From positions 41,080,866-41,144,865 of the forward strand of contig CM064509.1 in NCBI GenBank assembly GCA_032716605.1: a stretch of 64,000 bases of DNA, written 5' to 3'. The notes under the pieces are model-generated. The model ran no database searches and was not told the DNA's origin. It saw only the letters and a program-made list of their open reading frames with translations. Numbering within the stretch: the stretch's first letter is position 1; each line of letters begins with the position of its first letter. The stretch comes from Paralithodes platypus (Eukaryota; Arthropoda; Malacostraca; Decapoda; Lithodidae). Position numbers and translations under genes: made by a program. This document shows positions 48,049 through 60,480 of this stretch, piece by piece.

Positions 48049-50274
48049 ATGCCTTTGCCCAAGGAGAAGGTGGCGGCCACCAAGTCTCGGAAGGGTGGTG
48101 ATGGTGTTGGAAAGAAAGGCAAGGCTACACCTTCCGAACAACCCCGCATCGCACCCCCTGCCAGGAGGCCTGTTGCGTCGCAAGACTTGGACGACTCGGA
48201 TGACATTGTGCCGGACAGCCAGCCCAGTGAACATGAGGACATGGACGTGTTTGATGGCGATATTGATGCTGACGACAGCCAGGATACTCGGACCAGCCAG
48301 GATACTCAGACCAGTCAGGATACTCATACCAGTCAGGACACCCAAGGTAGCCTCAGTGACAGTGATGATGATACCCCTGACCCCCCTGTCGGCGCGGGCC
48401 CTGTGCGTTATGGCGCCATTAAGAAGAATAAGTTGACAAGGGTGATCTTGAGCGACGAGACTGAGGACATGCTGGCCGAGTGGGTGAAGGACACCCCCAT
48501 GTTATATATGAAGCGTAGCAAGGCCTACAAAGATACGCGCAGGAAACTCCGCGCCTACGACGAGAAGGCTGCTACCCTGGGTGTTAATGTCACAGGTAAG
48601 TACCCACAACAAAACATGCAGCATGCAATATTAATTGTAATAAGTGATATAATACCTTGATGTTCTGTTCTTGGTTTGATTCCATGTGATTTATACGTGA
48701 AATACATAATTACTATTGTGTTAAAGTTTGCTAAATTGGCATATATGTATGTGTGTTGCCAGTATCATATACATCCCTCTACGCTTGTATTTAACAGCAT
48801 TAACTAATAATGTATTATCAAGCCATGTTTGGCCTGTGAAATTCCGGATATAAATCATATATATAAAGGGGCCTTGCTTAATAAATATTACTCTTTACAC
48901 AGGCGGTAATCTGGCACATTGGGTGCGCAACATGCGGTCAAGGTATTCAAAGCTGACCGATATGAAGAGTGGAGCGGGAACACCTGGGACATTCGAGGGC
49001 AAGCCACTATCAGAGAGGGACACCTGGATCATGCAGAAGTTTGCCTTCCTCAAAGGGCACATCTCCCGCGTAAAGACCAAGGTCACAGCTAAGGTTAGAA
49101 CTAATATAAACATACCTAATATGTCTTAAAACAATATATACTTAAATAACTGTTCGCTATCACATTTGGAAAATATTATTTAACCATGTATACCTAGGCT
49201 ATTAATGTCTGTTAATAACGTGCTTATCTTGTGCATATGATTTTATACATATATTCATTCATGGCTGTTAATATCATGCTTATCTTGTGCATATATACTT
49301 GAATTCACACATTTATAATTGAAGGCTTCATGTAAACATAAAAAATATTTTCTTATATTTATTTATATTGTCATGGTACATATATTTAAGTATATTAAAA
49401 TAGGTTAAAGGTCTTATTTAAATAGGATATATTAATTTTGTTGTGTTTCAGTTTCCAAACCCGACCGATGACGTCTCGCCGGATGTGAATGTGGAGGTGA
49501 TTGCCGAGGACGAGAGTGATGGAGAGGACACTGCCATGCCCCCTCCAACCAACACAACTCCCACTGCCAGGTGCAGCAGCCAGAACAAGCGCCGGAAGTC
49601 TGTAGAGACATTCTCACCTGGGGACGTAAATATGAAAACATTTAACATATGTCATTATGAGAGTATATTAGTCATTACGAGAGTATTATGTAAATGCTAT
49701 GTTCGTGTACGCTGTAAACCGCAAACAATTCGTGTAGAGGTAGACATATGCATCTGGAGGAGAAAAACATAAAAACGTTATTAGCATAAATTACCATGAC
49801 ATGTATGTATTATTTTATAAGTACCAAAGGTGTTTAACCTGCATACTCTTGTTTCTCCAGCTGAGTGCGACGCGGGAGGCGATGCGGGAGGACATGTCAC
49901 GCCTGGTGACATCCCTGGTTGGGAAGGAGACCAAGTATGGACAGTTCGTGGGGTACTTGGAGCAGCAGCTCGAGAGGCTCCCTGACGCTGTAGGGGAGAT
50001 ATTGTCACGGAGGATAATGCAGCAAGTCCTTCAGGCCAGGGATGAGGTCACCCTCTCCACGTCACCCCAGATGGTGATACCAGCAAACCCCCCCCAGTTG
50101 CACACCACACCACCAGGCCCCCCGCAGTTGCACACCACACCACCAGCCCCCACGCAGTTGCACACCACACCACCAGCCCCCCGCAGATGCACACCACACC
50201 ACCACAGATGCAACCCCAGCCAGGACCATCACGCATGCCAGCAGCCTTCACAAACCCCACATTCCAAGAGCTGA
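48049..50274 (+). CDS. MADF-domain (Myb/SANT-like) Harbinger accessory protein, 4 exons, 441 aa
   Basis: Proposed exons: 48049-48595, 48903-49093, 49452-49625, 49861-50274. All junctions are GT-AG (cag|gtaagt, aag|gttaga, gac|gtaaat; acceptors acacag, tttcag, tctccag), and phases join in frame. Residues 1-120 are a disordered basic then acidic region with four SQDT repeats (about 77-98). Residues about 134-240 are a MADF domain, split by intron 1: LSDETEDMLAEWVKDTP, YKDTRRKLRAYDEKAATLGV, then LAHWVRNMRSRYSKL and DTWIMQKFAFLKGHI. A Pro/Thr-rich tail has three QLHTTPP repeats. In Harbinger elements this partner binds subterminal DNA and carries the transposase to the nucleus and ends. The first ATG after the TATA box region was chosen because translation from it enters the domain in frame. 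Confidence 0.85.
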
Positions 50275-50493
50275 TGGCTGGTACGCCATTCAGGTCTCCT
50301 GCACATATACATGACTGGTGGGCGGGGGCGCTTACCCCTACACATGGCGCCAACATTGCAACAGCGGTTCCCTCAAGCCCAGCTACTAGTAGGCCGCCAA
50401 CACCAGGGAACTTCCTATAAACAAGGTTGAACACCAAAGTCAACACCCCCAGGCCTGGGGATGACGAAAATGTGTGAAACCTTTGTGTATAAT

Positions 50494-50499
50494 AATAAA
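50494..50499 (+). terminator. Poly(A) signal of the MADF gene
   Basis: AATAAA 220 bp after the stop codon. Confidence 0.6.
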
Positions 50500-51148
50500 G
50501 TCATAAACCCACCAGTGATGGAAAGACGAATATATATAATACTATGTCTACACATAAAATGAATATCTCTTATTATTTCTATACTTTCTGGTATATATTT
50601 ATATACTATATTACTTTCGGCTATATATTAACATGCTAGGCCTATATATCTATGTTTATGAATAAAAAATAATAATGTGCCTCCAGCTGTTGTTTTGGAT
50701 CCAAACTATATTATTAGAGTTGATGGGTAAACATTCTCAAGAAAGGTTCCTTTTATAAACAGGGAAAAGACTTGTCAACAGCGACAAAATATAAGTTAAT
50801 ATGAATTCAAGTTGTGTTATAAATAATATGGATATTAACATCGATAATGAAGACAGGAAAAGAAGAAATATAATATGATTGAAATAGGTTTCTGGAATAA
50901 TATTGATAGTAAAACATAAATAATGATGTGCAATATATGCAAAGAATATATGATGACAAGAAATAATATACAGATTGATATCCAACATGAAATATAAATA
51001 AATAAAAAATTTACATTAAATATTATATACTAAACATATATGACACTTTATAAAAAGCGATTAACAAATAGAGAATATATATTAATGAGGTTTAATGGAT
51101 TTAAAACATGATTAACAACATAATCAAAATATGTAAACTACAAAATTA
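50500..51148. other. Spacer between the convergent Harbinger genes
   Basis: Very A+T-rich with no coding potential; it presumably holds the transposase 3' UTR. Confidence 0.6.
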
Positions 51149-52732
51149 TTAATGAAAGCAATGGCAAGATATGGATACATACCCTCCTATCAGGTCGTTC
51201 TGCCAGGGGACACTGCCACTGGGTGATGAGCAGTAGTCGGTGAGGTGCTGGCGTTGCCTCTTGGCCTGGGCTGTCACGACATTCCTGGATAGTCTCTCGA
51301 GGGGATTCAGCCTGTCCCGCAGCTCCCTCCAACCACCAGGGATGATAGCATGCGTCTCAGGGTCCTCCTCGTCCGCTAGGTTGGCGTGGTGATTAGGGAA
51401 CCTCATTCGCATAAGGTTATGCATGCAACAGCACACCATCACCACAGACTCAACACGGGACGGGTGGAGGGGAATGCTGTGGAGAAGGCACCGGAACCTG
51501 AATTAGGGAGAGAGAAAACATGTATATTTCAACACTGAATAGTATAGTTCATATTAAATAGGGAAATAAAGGTTAGGATCATTTTTAGTCAAAACTGGAC
51601 TTGCAGACGGGGGAGTGTATTAATCCTTATTAATTATAGGGATAATGGTTACGAGCATGTATATTTAATACCTGACTAGTATACTTCATATTAGTAGGGT
51701 GCCATCACCGATACCTATATTTCTGGTCAAACATTTAACATAATCAAACACATACCTGTTTGCCATGATGCCAAAGGCGTTCTCAACAACTCTGCGAGCC
51801 CGGGACAGTCTGTAGTTGAAGATCCGCTCCGGTACAGTCAGTTGCCGGGTAGAGTGTGGCTTCATCAACCACCTTCGCATGGGGAAGGCGTCATCACCCA
51901 CCAGGAAGTAGGGAACAGGTGTGTCGTCGTTGGGCAGGGGTTCGGCAGCAGGGAGTCCCAGGGTGCACCCATCCAATGCTGCTCTGATATTTGTTCTTAT
52001 AAAGACCCCACCATCTGAGGAGCTACCGTGATTACCCACGTCACAGTAGAGGAACTTGTAGTCGGCGTCTACAATAGCCATGAGCACGATGGAGTGGAAG
52101 CCTTTGTAGTTGTAGAATTCTGTACCGGCATTTGGAGGGCATTTGATGGCACAGTGCTTTCCGTCGATGGCACCAACGGTATGCGGGAAATCCCAGCGCT
52201 TGGCAAATTCACAGGCAACATCCTTCCACTCCGCCGGTGTCCTGGGGCAACGTATAACCTCCTCCTGGTATTCTGCAATGATGGCTTCGCATGTTGCAGG
52301 CACAATGAGGGAGATGGTGTTCCGGGCCACACGGAACGCGTACTGTAGGCTAGGATATGAGTCACCAGTGGCCAGGTAGCGGAGTGTGATTGCAATCCTC
52401 AGCCCAGGTGACAAAGCATCCCTCCAGAAGGTGTCCTGTTTCTCTACCCTAGGCCCGACACGTGCCACCAACTCCCTAAACAGGTGGACGCCCACACGTA
52501 GGAAATTCCGGAATCCTTTGGGGTCCTCTCTCTTAAGCTCTTCCATAAGTTGTTCGTACACACCGAACTGTGGCCGTCTCAGTAGCCACCTCCTAGCCCA
52601 AACTCTCATTCGTGGCCTTTCCCCTTGACGTCTTTCTTCAGCCTCCTTCTCCTCCATCTCCTCGAGGTCTAGGAGACGCATCTGCATTTTCAGTATGAGC
52701 ACAGCTGCCGCTCTCCGCCTCCTGATGGACAT
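51149..52732 (-). CDS. PIF/Harbinger DDE transposase, 2 exons, about 441 aa
   Basis: Minus strand. Exon 1 is 52732-51756, exon 2 is 51497-51149 (donor cag|gtatgtg, acceptor aattcag). The join restores MANR|FRCLLHSI in frame. Start: ATG encoding MSIRRRRAAA, about 105 bp after a TATA box; longer upstream reading is only subterminal repeat. Residues 20-70 are charged helices; 75-180 are the helical DDE_Tnp_4-type N-terminus (LRIAITLRYLATGDSY). The catalytic core is TVGAIDGKHCAIKCPP (first Asp at 190), LYCDVGNHGSSSDGGVF (second Asp block, 231-240) and RRVVENAFG (Glu 317). The end, VVMVCCCMHNLMRMR, is typical of HARBI1-like proteins. It would cut and paste the element at TWA targets. All key residues are present, so it looks intact. 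The true C-terminus might involve another splice at ggagg|gtatgt near 51180. Confidence 0.92.
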
Positions 52733-52836
52733 GGTGTGTTGGTGGGTGGGTGGGTTGGGCTGTATCCTGCAGAGTACTGTATACGTCCGTCCGTGGTGGT
52801 GTTGCATGGTGTGAATAATGGTGCCAGTGGGGGCCT

Positions 52837-52845
52837 CTTTATATA
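52837..52845 (-). promoter_or_regulatory. TATA box of the transposase gene
   Basis: tatataaag on the minus strand, about 105 bp upstream of the chosen ATG. Confidence 0.7.
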
Positions 52846-52849
52846 CGTA

Positions 52850-53164
52850 TCCTGACACTCGCCAACACTCGCACACACTCGTGTTAGACCCCCATACACT
52901 CCTGTAAACTTCCTGTAGACTCGCGTTCATCTCGTGTAAACTCATGTAAACTCGTGTAAACTCCTGTCACACTCGTGTAGACTCCCGTAAACTCGCACTA
53001 TTCGTACCCTGGAATTTGACCGTTATTTTTCAAATTTTGGCGGTGCGTGTTGGGGTCGTGTTACACTCGCCGACACTCGCGGATACTCCTGTAAACTCCT
53101 GTAAACTCGTGTAAACTCGTGTAAACTCATGTAAACTCGTGTTATTTTCGTGTTACATGCGTGT
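52850..53164. repeat. Right subterminal repeat array of Harbinger
   Basis: Units such as actcgtgtaaactcctgtaa repeat up to the DIRS insertion point. They match the left array family. Confidence 0.85.
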
Positions 53165-53474
53165 ATTTATTAGTGGCCCCTCCATCATTGACGAACATGC
53201 CTATTACATAAGGCATCCTCTTCAAACACTAATCCGCCGTAGTTTGAATCTACCGCGCAGAGCATTTAAAAACTGAGGAGCCTTCATCATGAGCGCACGC
53301 GACCTCACTCATGGCTTCAGTCATTATGAATTGGGTTCTCACTACGAAAAAACTTCGTAAAAAATAAAAACAAAAAGAAAATAAGAATAACTATCTAATA
53401 AGCTTTCCATCATATCGTGGATGTACTTGTGTGGATCTTTGACCAGACGCTACTGCAGGCGTCATTCTTCCTTC
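53165..53474 (+). repeat. Left inverted terminal repeat of DIRS
   Basis: From atttattagtggcccctcca to the block gacgctactgcaggcgtcat; it is inverted at 61355-61706. Confidence 0.92.
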
Positions 53475-56400
53475 TCTGCTCTGCGCTCAGCCTGCCCGGA
53501 CCTGTCTCCCCACGCTCCGCGGGTTCCGCATTTGTTGCGTCCCTAGTGAGTTTTTTCTCATTTGTTTACTCCGGGATGTATCGAGTAAGGTTAGGATATG
53601 CGTAGCAGGAGTGTCCTGGGCTGGTTGCCCGCAGTGCAGTGTATTTTGGGTCGTATGTTTGGGGCATCTATTTCGGATGTACCCTCGTGGTCCTGTTGTG
53701 GACAGGTGAACTTTTTCACAGTTAGCTAGCTTTGTGATGCAGGCGGCTTTCATTACACGTTATTGCTTCCTTTTATCTTTTTGATGAGGTAGCGTTTTTT
53801 TGCTGTCGTTCCCAGCGTATTTTTCTTCACTTAGTGAAGTTTTTTCTGGGTCCCGAGTCAGTTCTTCCGTTTGCCGTAAGTGTTTGCTACAGTGGTGTGT
53901 TGGCGGTGGTTCCTGTTGTGATATAATTCAGTGCTTTTTGTTTATATTCCGACATGTTACTGTTATCCGTCTGCCTAGGCCTAGCCAGCCTCTCGTAGCT
54001 TTATCACATATACAAGTGTTATTGATTTATTTTCTAAATATGTACTACTGTGTCATGTGTACCCTGGTTTAGTTGTGTATTGGCTAATTCCACGGACTTT
54101 TTATGTGTCCTGGGTTAGTTGTGTTTTGGCTAATTCCACGGACTATGTTGGGCCTGGCGTTAGTTGTGTTTTAGCTACGCCTCGGTCCGGTGTTGCGTTC
54201 AGATGGTATCTGGACGGGGTGGGTTTTTTCCGGCGGGTTTTTCTCGGTTTCACCTTGATAATCCCGGCTGGTTGCCAAGTTTTGGCCACGCGTGGTTTAA
54301 AACAGGCTTGTTTCCCCGGCGAGTGGGTGTCTGTGGCTCCCCAGGTCTGCGTCTCTGGGGTGCCTGTTTCAGGCTCCTTCTGATTCCCGGCGGGTTGGCT
54401 GTACCCTTCTAACAGTGTTCATACGGACACGTGTTGTTTGTAGTTTTTTCGGTTTTGCAAAGCCAATATAAAACTATGCTGTAGTTGTATTTCCTCCCCG
54501 GCGATCTGTTACAAAGAAGTGGGGATAGGAACAATTGGGGTTAACTTTTAAACTTTAAATCACCCGGTGGGTGCAACCTGGAAGGGTGGGATGACCGAAT
54601 TTGCAAAATTCAGTTTAGTTGACCAGACAATTGAGGGATGCATTGTGTATCGCCTCCTTCAACATACGGCGCTTTAGGGCACAATTGGGGTTAACGTTTT
54701 TTAAACTATTATTCACACCCGGCGGGTGCTTCTTGCACGGATGAGAATAACGAATTTACAATTCAGTTAGTTAACCAGACATTTGAGGGATACGTTTTGT
54801 ATCGCCGCCTTCAACATACGGCGATCTAAAAAGATACTTCGGCGGAAGTTAGATCTCGTATATTTGTCAGGCTTCCCAGTTTTTGATCTACGAGATAATT
54901 CGGGGGCCGGCGTCTTTTTTTAGGGTTTTTTTTCCAAAATTTAATCTGGAAACAAACACCACCGGAAAGACTTAATCACTTATAAACGCCATGATGGTCT
55001 TTATATTTTATGTCAGAGGGTATTCATAAATCTTTTGGACAAATTAAGATATTCTGAAATCCTTTACTTAGGAAACCCCACCGCGTAGCGAGCTGTGGTC
55101 GTTGAGTATTACGTCTCGTTACCCGGCGGGTTATTTAACACCTGTGTGCGAACATGAGTGGGTTAACCTTATGAGCATTAATTCCTGGAAATTTTATTTT
55201 TCCAGAGCTGGGTCCCGGCGGGTCTATGCAGAACCTGGAGTAAGTTTCACTCCAGTCTCTGTCATGGCTACCTTTGCCCCGGTTTTTGCTTTATGCATTA
55301 CGCCCTCCTGTTCAGGTATCCCTAATTTTGCGCACACCCTTTGTATAAAATGTGTTAAAATGTCTCGTTTGGTGGGGGTTACCTTTCCGGCGTTTTTCTC
55401 GTTGCTCCGAGAACACCGTTTTTGTTTACCGAGTTTTAGTCAGGATGGCTAAAATAGGTAAGTTACCCCGACGAGTTTGGTCGCTTGAGGGCTCATCAGA
55501 AACTGCGTTTTCTGTGGTCGAGCCTGGGATCAGGCTTCCTGTGTTATTCATTGCTTTATGCATTACGCCCTCCTGTTATGTCTCGTTTGGTGTGGGTTAC
55601 CTTTCCGGCGTTTTTTTCTCGTTGCTCCGAGAACACCGTTTTTTACCGAGTTTTAGTCAGGATGGCTAAAATAGGTAAGTTACCCCGACGAGTTTGGTCG
55701 CTTGAGGGCTCATCAGAAACTGCGTTTTCTGTGGTCAAGCCTGGGATCAGGCTTCCTGTGTTATTCCCGGCGAGGGGGGCTCCACACAGTTATTTTGTTT
55801 GGTCTTTCCCTCCCGGCGACCTTTTTACAAAGAGGTCTGGGGCAGGTATAATTGGTTTGACATTGCATATAAAACCCGGCGGTTGTACCTTCGGGTGGTT
55901 ATATTAACGAATTTGCGATTCGCGATAATTTGCCAAACAATTGATTGATACAATAGGGTATCACGGCCTTCAAGACGGCGATCTATGAGGGCTTCTGGCA
56001 GAAGCCGGATTAGAGATTAAGATAGGCTTAGACTTTTATGGGATAAAAAGATGCCTGAATCTTACTAGTGTTTCAAGTGTAAAGGGATACTTGAAGGACT
56101 TCATCTTTAATAAAGATATGTTTCATCTTTATGAGGATTCAGAAGTTATGCTTAATTCTTTCGAACAGGTAAAAGATATGCTGAAATCCTTAATAAACAA
56201 TTGGAACAATGTTGTTTGTTTTGTTTAGTCTTTCCCTCCCGGCGACCTTTTTACAAAAAAGGTCTGGGGCAGGTACAATTGGTTTGACATTGCATATAAA
56301 ACCCGGCGGTTATACCTTCGGGTGGTTATATTAACTGATTAGCAATTCGCGATCATTTGCCAAACAATTGATTGATACAATAGGGTATCACGGCCTTCAA

Positions 56401-57270
56401 GACGGCGATCTATGAGGGCTTCTGGGAGAAGCCGGATTAGAGATTAGGATAGGCTTAGACTTTTTATGGGATAAAAAGATGCCGGAATCTTACTAATGTT
56501 TCAAGTGTAAAGGGATACTTGAAAGACTTCATCTTTAATAAAGATATACTTCATCTTTATGAGGATTCAAAAGATATGCTTAAAATCTTCTGGACAGGTA
56601 AATATATCCTGAAATCTTTAATATGAAACTAAAGGAAAACGAAAAGTAGTGGTGGAGTGCTACGGTTCGTTGACCGGCGGTCTTGTGACACATATTTTGT
56701 ACCATTTTTTGGGTGTAACCCTATGAGCATTAATCCCCGGAAAATTCTCTTTCCAGGGCGGAGTACCGGTGTTGCACCAGGTGACCAGGTAGTTCCCGGG
56801 GGCGGGGTAGTTTTCCCCCAGTCTCTGTCATGTCGGCACTTGAACCTCTCATTGCTGTATGTTCAATGCCGTTAAGATCAGGTATCCCTATATTATTTTT
56901 ATTTGTTAATGAAATAATTTAATCACTGAATAATAATAACCATATATATTTTATATGATTATATTAGGATAATATTGTGTTTATTTATAGTAATTTATTT
57001 ACAATTAAATATAAATTAAATTAATTAGTATACTTTATGATTTTGCTCACCAGCTCTGCTTTCAATGTGTTAATGAGCTATGGGAGCTTTTAATTATCAT
57101 AAACCTTTACAGGGCTCTCTTTCAGAGAGTATACCGAGCTCGCAAGCGAGGGACAGCCACAGCCATGGTGTATGGCGATACTCACAGTCCTGGCAGGACA
57201 GAACACATCCCTTTGTGACTCAACTAGTGCTGACGTCCACGGGATGCCGATGTACCATCTTCTACCCCAG
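53475..57270 (+). other. Long non-coding leader of DIRS with internal duplications
   Basis: Rich in cccggcg and tttccggcg. One block of about 190 bp (atgtctcgtttggtg... to cctgtgttatt) is present at about 55358-55547 and 55576-55766. A block of about 370 bp (tttccctcccggcgaccttt...) is present at 55804 and 56230, period about 426. A diverged module with caattgg, cccggcgg and ttcaa..acggcgatct occurs four times (about 54495, 54676, 55808, 56235). Short open frames here lack motifs. Confidence 0.7.
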
Positions 57271-57287
57271 TTTTAACATGGCAACAT

Positions 57288-58325
57288 GTGGAGGTCCCGG
57301 CTTCGGCGGGATCTTCCCATGATAAGCCAGACTTAACGGATGAAGAACAACGATCTCTGGTCTCAGAGATGGAGGTTGAAGAGTCCAGTCACCTTCTAGG
57401 CGACTCTCAGGGTACTGTCGAATCTCCACGGAGTTCGTCATCGGCTAGGTATGTACCGGCGGAAGAGATTGATGGACTACTATTGAATGCACTTAATAGG
57501 TTCTTTGGCCCTACGCCGGAAACTCCTTCTGATACGGGAGATCCCGCGATGTCGACGAATGTGCGACCTCTGGCTACATCCTTTGCTTTAGCTAAAATAC
57601 CTAGCCATCCGCTTGTGTCAGACCCAATTTCCAATGTGCCAGGCACACAGCAGCTCTCACTACTTCCACTGTGCGAGTCATATCAGACATATCTCCCCCT
57701 CCTTTAGACAAGGCGCCAGTCAAAAAACAGGAGCTATGCCTCTTTTACGGGCCTGATGAGTCAGGGGTAGCAATGTTACGGAAATGTTTTGGATGTTCAT
57801 ATTAAGGACATTCCAAGTTATTATAACCATGACTTATTCTTACCACCAAATCCCTCCAGAACGCCATTCTTGGTTCTCTCTTCCGGTTTTTGGTGCCGGC
57901 GGAGTCCCCTCTGCTTGGCTGCCATTAGCACGCCTTCCCCAGCTTACCTAGACCGCGAGTTTAGGTTAAGAGGAAAAGCGTTTAAACTATTTTCGCAATA
58001 TATGGTTCCCAGCAAGTAACAAAGTCTCTGTTACGCTCTTCTCAGGCAATAGAAGCCGCGGAAGTCAGGAAAGCCATTGAACTTTCCCGGCGCTTGCTTC
58101 TCCAGACTTCCATACAAGTCTTTAGGAGATATTCGGACGGCCTTATTAGAGGCAGTTCGAGCAAGGCAGGATCTGAGGATGTTCTTAGTGAAGAAACTTC
58201 TTGACCGTATTGCAAGCCAAGTAGTTCTGTCTCCAGTTCTAATTCCTTCTTTGATTTCACCAGCAGTTTGGAAGACTGTTTTCAATTTGGCACAAGCATT
58301 CAAGCAAGGTCCCCGCAAGCCCTGA
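57288..58325 (+). pseudogene. DIRS gag-like region, frameshifted
   Basis: The first frame (57288-57707) starts without ATG and encodes an acidic, Ser/Pro-rich protein (DLTDEEQRSLVSEMEVEESS; LLLNALNRFFGPTPETPSD), then breaks. A second segment (about 58077-58325) continues in other frames with helical sequence (LRMFLVKKLLDRIASQVV, AVWKTVFNLAQAFKQGP). Position just upstream of RT identifies it as gag; sequence alone is weak evidence. Confidence 0.55.
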
Positions 58326-58344
58326 TGCCCTTGTTAGAACAAGG

Positions 58345-59330
58345 GATCAGGGTCTGGTGGTATCTGAGCGACTAACTGGTGGTGGCAGAAACAGAAAAGT
58401 TACGCATCAGTCATGTCTACGTTACGTTAAACCATCTCATATCTCTAGGATTCAAGGTCAACTTAGTAAAAGTCAAACCTTTGTTCCCCCACGAGTATTT
58501 CAGGGGATAGGGCTGGTCGAGGACACAGCTTCTCTCACTCTGAGTCAGAGTGTGGACACTCGAAACAGATTTCGCAAAAACTTTTTATGTTTCTCCACAG
58601 TCTGAATACGACACAGAAACTTTGGGAATCTCTAGTCGGTTCTCTCAACGGGGTTCAGCTAACTGTGAAGTTGGGCCGGTTGAAAGTCTAACGTTTAATC
58701 TTGGAAGGCAACAAATTTTTCCCACTATTACCGGCGGGGATAGTATGGCCTATCCCAACGTTATTACACAACTTACTAGCGGTTTGGGCGACGAGAGAAA
58801 GGTTGCACGCAGTCATGTCATGAACCTCTCCTCCGCCGTCGGTATGGGTGGACATGGATGCGTCAGGCACGATAGGTTGGGGCTTTTAGTCAAACCTCGG
58901 GCATCAGGGTCAAAGGTTTTGGTCCCATTTAGAAATCTTCCACATCAATGTCAAAGACTTACTAGTCCCCTTATCTGTCCTTCAGGCTCACGGCTCTGCT
59001 TTACGGGGCTAGTCGGTGGCCTTCAGAATGGACAATCTGAATGTGGTTCACTGTATTCAGAAACAAGGGTCAATAAGATCTCGGAAGTGGCTAAACGTGT
59101 CAGAAAAGATTTTTATACTAGCCAACAGGCTGAACATTCATCTTCACGCATCTTATCTCCCAGGCGTTGCAAACGTCTGGGCAGACGCTCTGTCTCAGAG
59201 ACAAAGCACTTCAGTGGAATGGGCGCTCTTGCGTGTGCGGAGCATTACCATCCACAAGTGGATTTGTTTGCGTCTGAGAAGACTTGCAAACTCCCACTGT
59301 ACCTCACCCGCCGGACGATAACGCCGGCGG
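58345..59330 (+). pseudogene. DIRS reverse transcriptase/RNase H relic
   Basis: The N-terminal RT fingers and palm are missing. The catalytic box survives as WYLSD followed directly by a stop codon (about 58355-58372), then LVVAETEKL and LNHLISLGFKVNLV. RNase H follows in changing frames: VDMDASGTIGWGF (about 58849-58887), DNLNVVHCIQKQGSIRSR and ASYLPGVANVWADALSQ (up to about 59205). The phrase PQVDLFASEKTCKLPLYL (about 59255-59305) is typical of the stretch after RNase H in DIRS elements. Stops and frameshifts exclude function. Confidence 0.85.
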
Positions 59331-59619
59331 GCGGACCTGACGCTCTGATGACGGACGAGAACAGGTTGAGTTCCATTTATCTATTTTCCGCCGCCAGACG
59401 CGTCTCTAATGTGCCACGTAGTCAACAAACTACAGGATTAGCGAGGCGTAGTCTCGCTAATCGCGCCCCTGTGGCCGGTGCAGTTTGGTACCAGCATTTG
59501 TACACGTGGTGCCCGCACCCAGTGTCACTCCCGGTCGGGTTGTTCCACTTAGAACACAATTGGCAACCTAGAAACCTCGCGGACTTGTTCATTATGGACA
59601 TTCAGGAGGCCAAGTGGCT

Positions 59620-60480
59620 AGCACCATATGGTAGCGACGTGACCAAGATATTCACGAATCAATATACCCAGTCTACAAAGCGACAGTTTCAATCGCATTG
59701 GCAAGCTTTTATGTCTTGGATTCTTAGAACAAACCAAACTGTACCCTCGGTGGCGTTGGTTGTTAATTATTTAATGTATCTGTTCATGCAGAAACATTTA
59801 TCTGAAATTGATTTATGAGGGCAGGTTTTAAACTCCGCCCACCTCCCCCGTCAGCTCAGGCCTACATGGTCTCTGGACAAAGCATCGTAGTTATTCTCGT
59901 TCCCGTATGTACCAAAGACTGCAGATTTTACAAAAGGGCAGTATTCCTTATGGCTTTGGCTACCGGGAACAGAGTATCTGAGCTGGCGGCGATGAGCAAC
60001 ACCTATTTGCCTCAGGTTTGATAGGCTTCATGAGTGTATTCACATTGCACCTTCCCCAGGATTCTTAGCCAAGAATGAGCACAGTGAACACGTGTTTTCA
60101 GAGTTCACGGTGCCGGCGTTAAAAAGGGGAAAGGTGCACCATCTTTTTTGCCCAGTGCAAGCTCTAACCAAATATTTAAGAGTGGCACCTCTAAATTACC
60201 AGGGTGCTTTATGGGTCGCAAGTCCGGGTGAACGCTTGATGGAGCGTACACTGGCTTCTCTCTTGGTCAAGGACTTTAAAGAGAAGAATCCCGGCATTGT
60301 GGGTAAGACCCACGATTTACGCAAGGGGACAGCCTCTTTTTACGTTTCCTTAATAATCTTTCGGTGGAAGTTATTAAGTCCACACAGTTGTGGGCCTCTA
60401 ATCAGGAGTTTTTTGACGCGATACCTTTCAGTAGCTCTGGACAAACCTTCCTTGCCATGTATAGCTTTACGGCAGAGGGT
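59620..60480 (+). pseudogene. DIRS tyrosine recombinase relic
   Basis: A SAM-like core-binding region (STKRQFQSHWQAFMSWIL, NYLMYLFMQKHLS, about 59675-59810) is followed in shifted frames by the catalytic domain: LMALATGNRVSELAAM (first Arg, about 59950-60000), THDLRKGTASF (His-x-x-Arg, about 60308-60340) and, in another frame, SFLTRYLSVAL with the nucleophile Tyr (about 60410-60440). The R-H-R-Y set is visible but split by at least two frameshifts. In intact DIRS elements this enzyme, not an integrase, inserts the circular cDNA. Confidence 0.85.

Noticed and set aside
52732..52945. 71-codon upstream extension of the transposase
   Set aside because: It would start in the subterminal repeat and upstream of the TATA box; the ATG at 52732 fits the promoter better.
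55102..55907. ORFs of 105-140 codons in the DIRS leader
   Set aside because: They overlap duplicated non-coding modules, repeat the same peptide through the duplication and show no domain.
57080..57322. 80-codon ORF upstream of the gag-like region
   Set aside because: No recognisable motif and out of frame with the gag-like segment.
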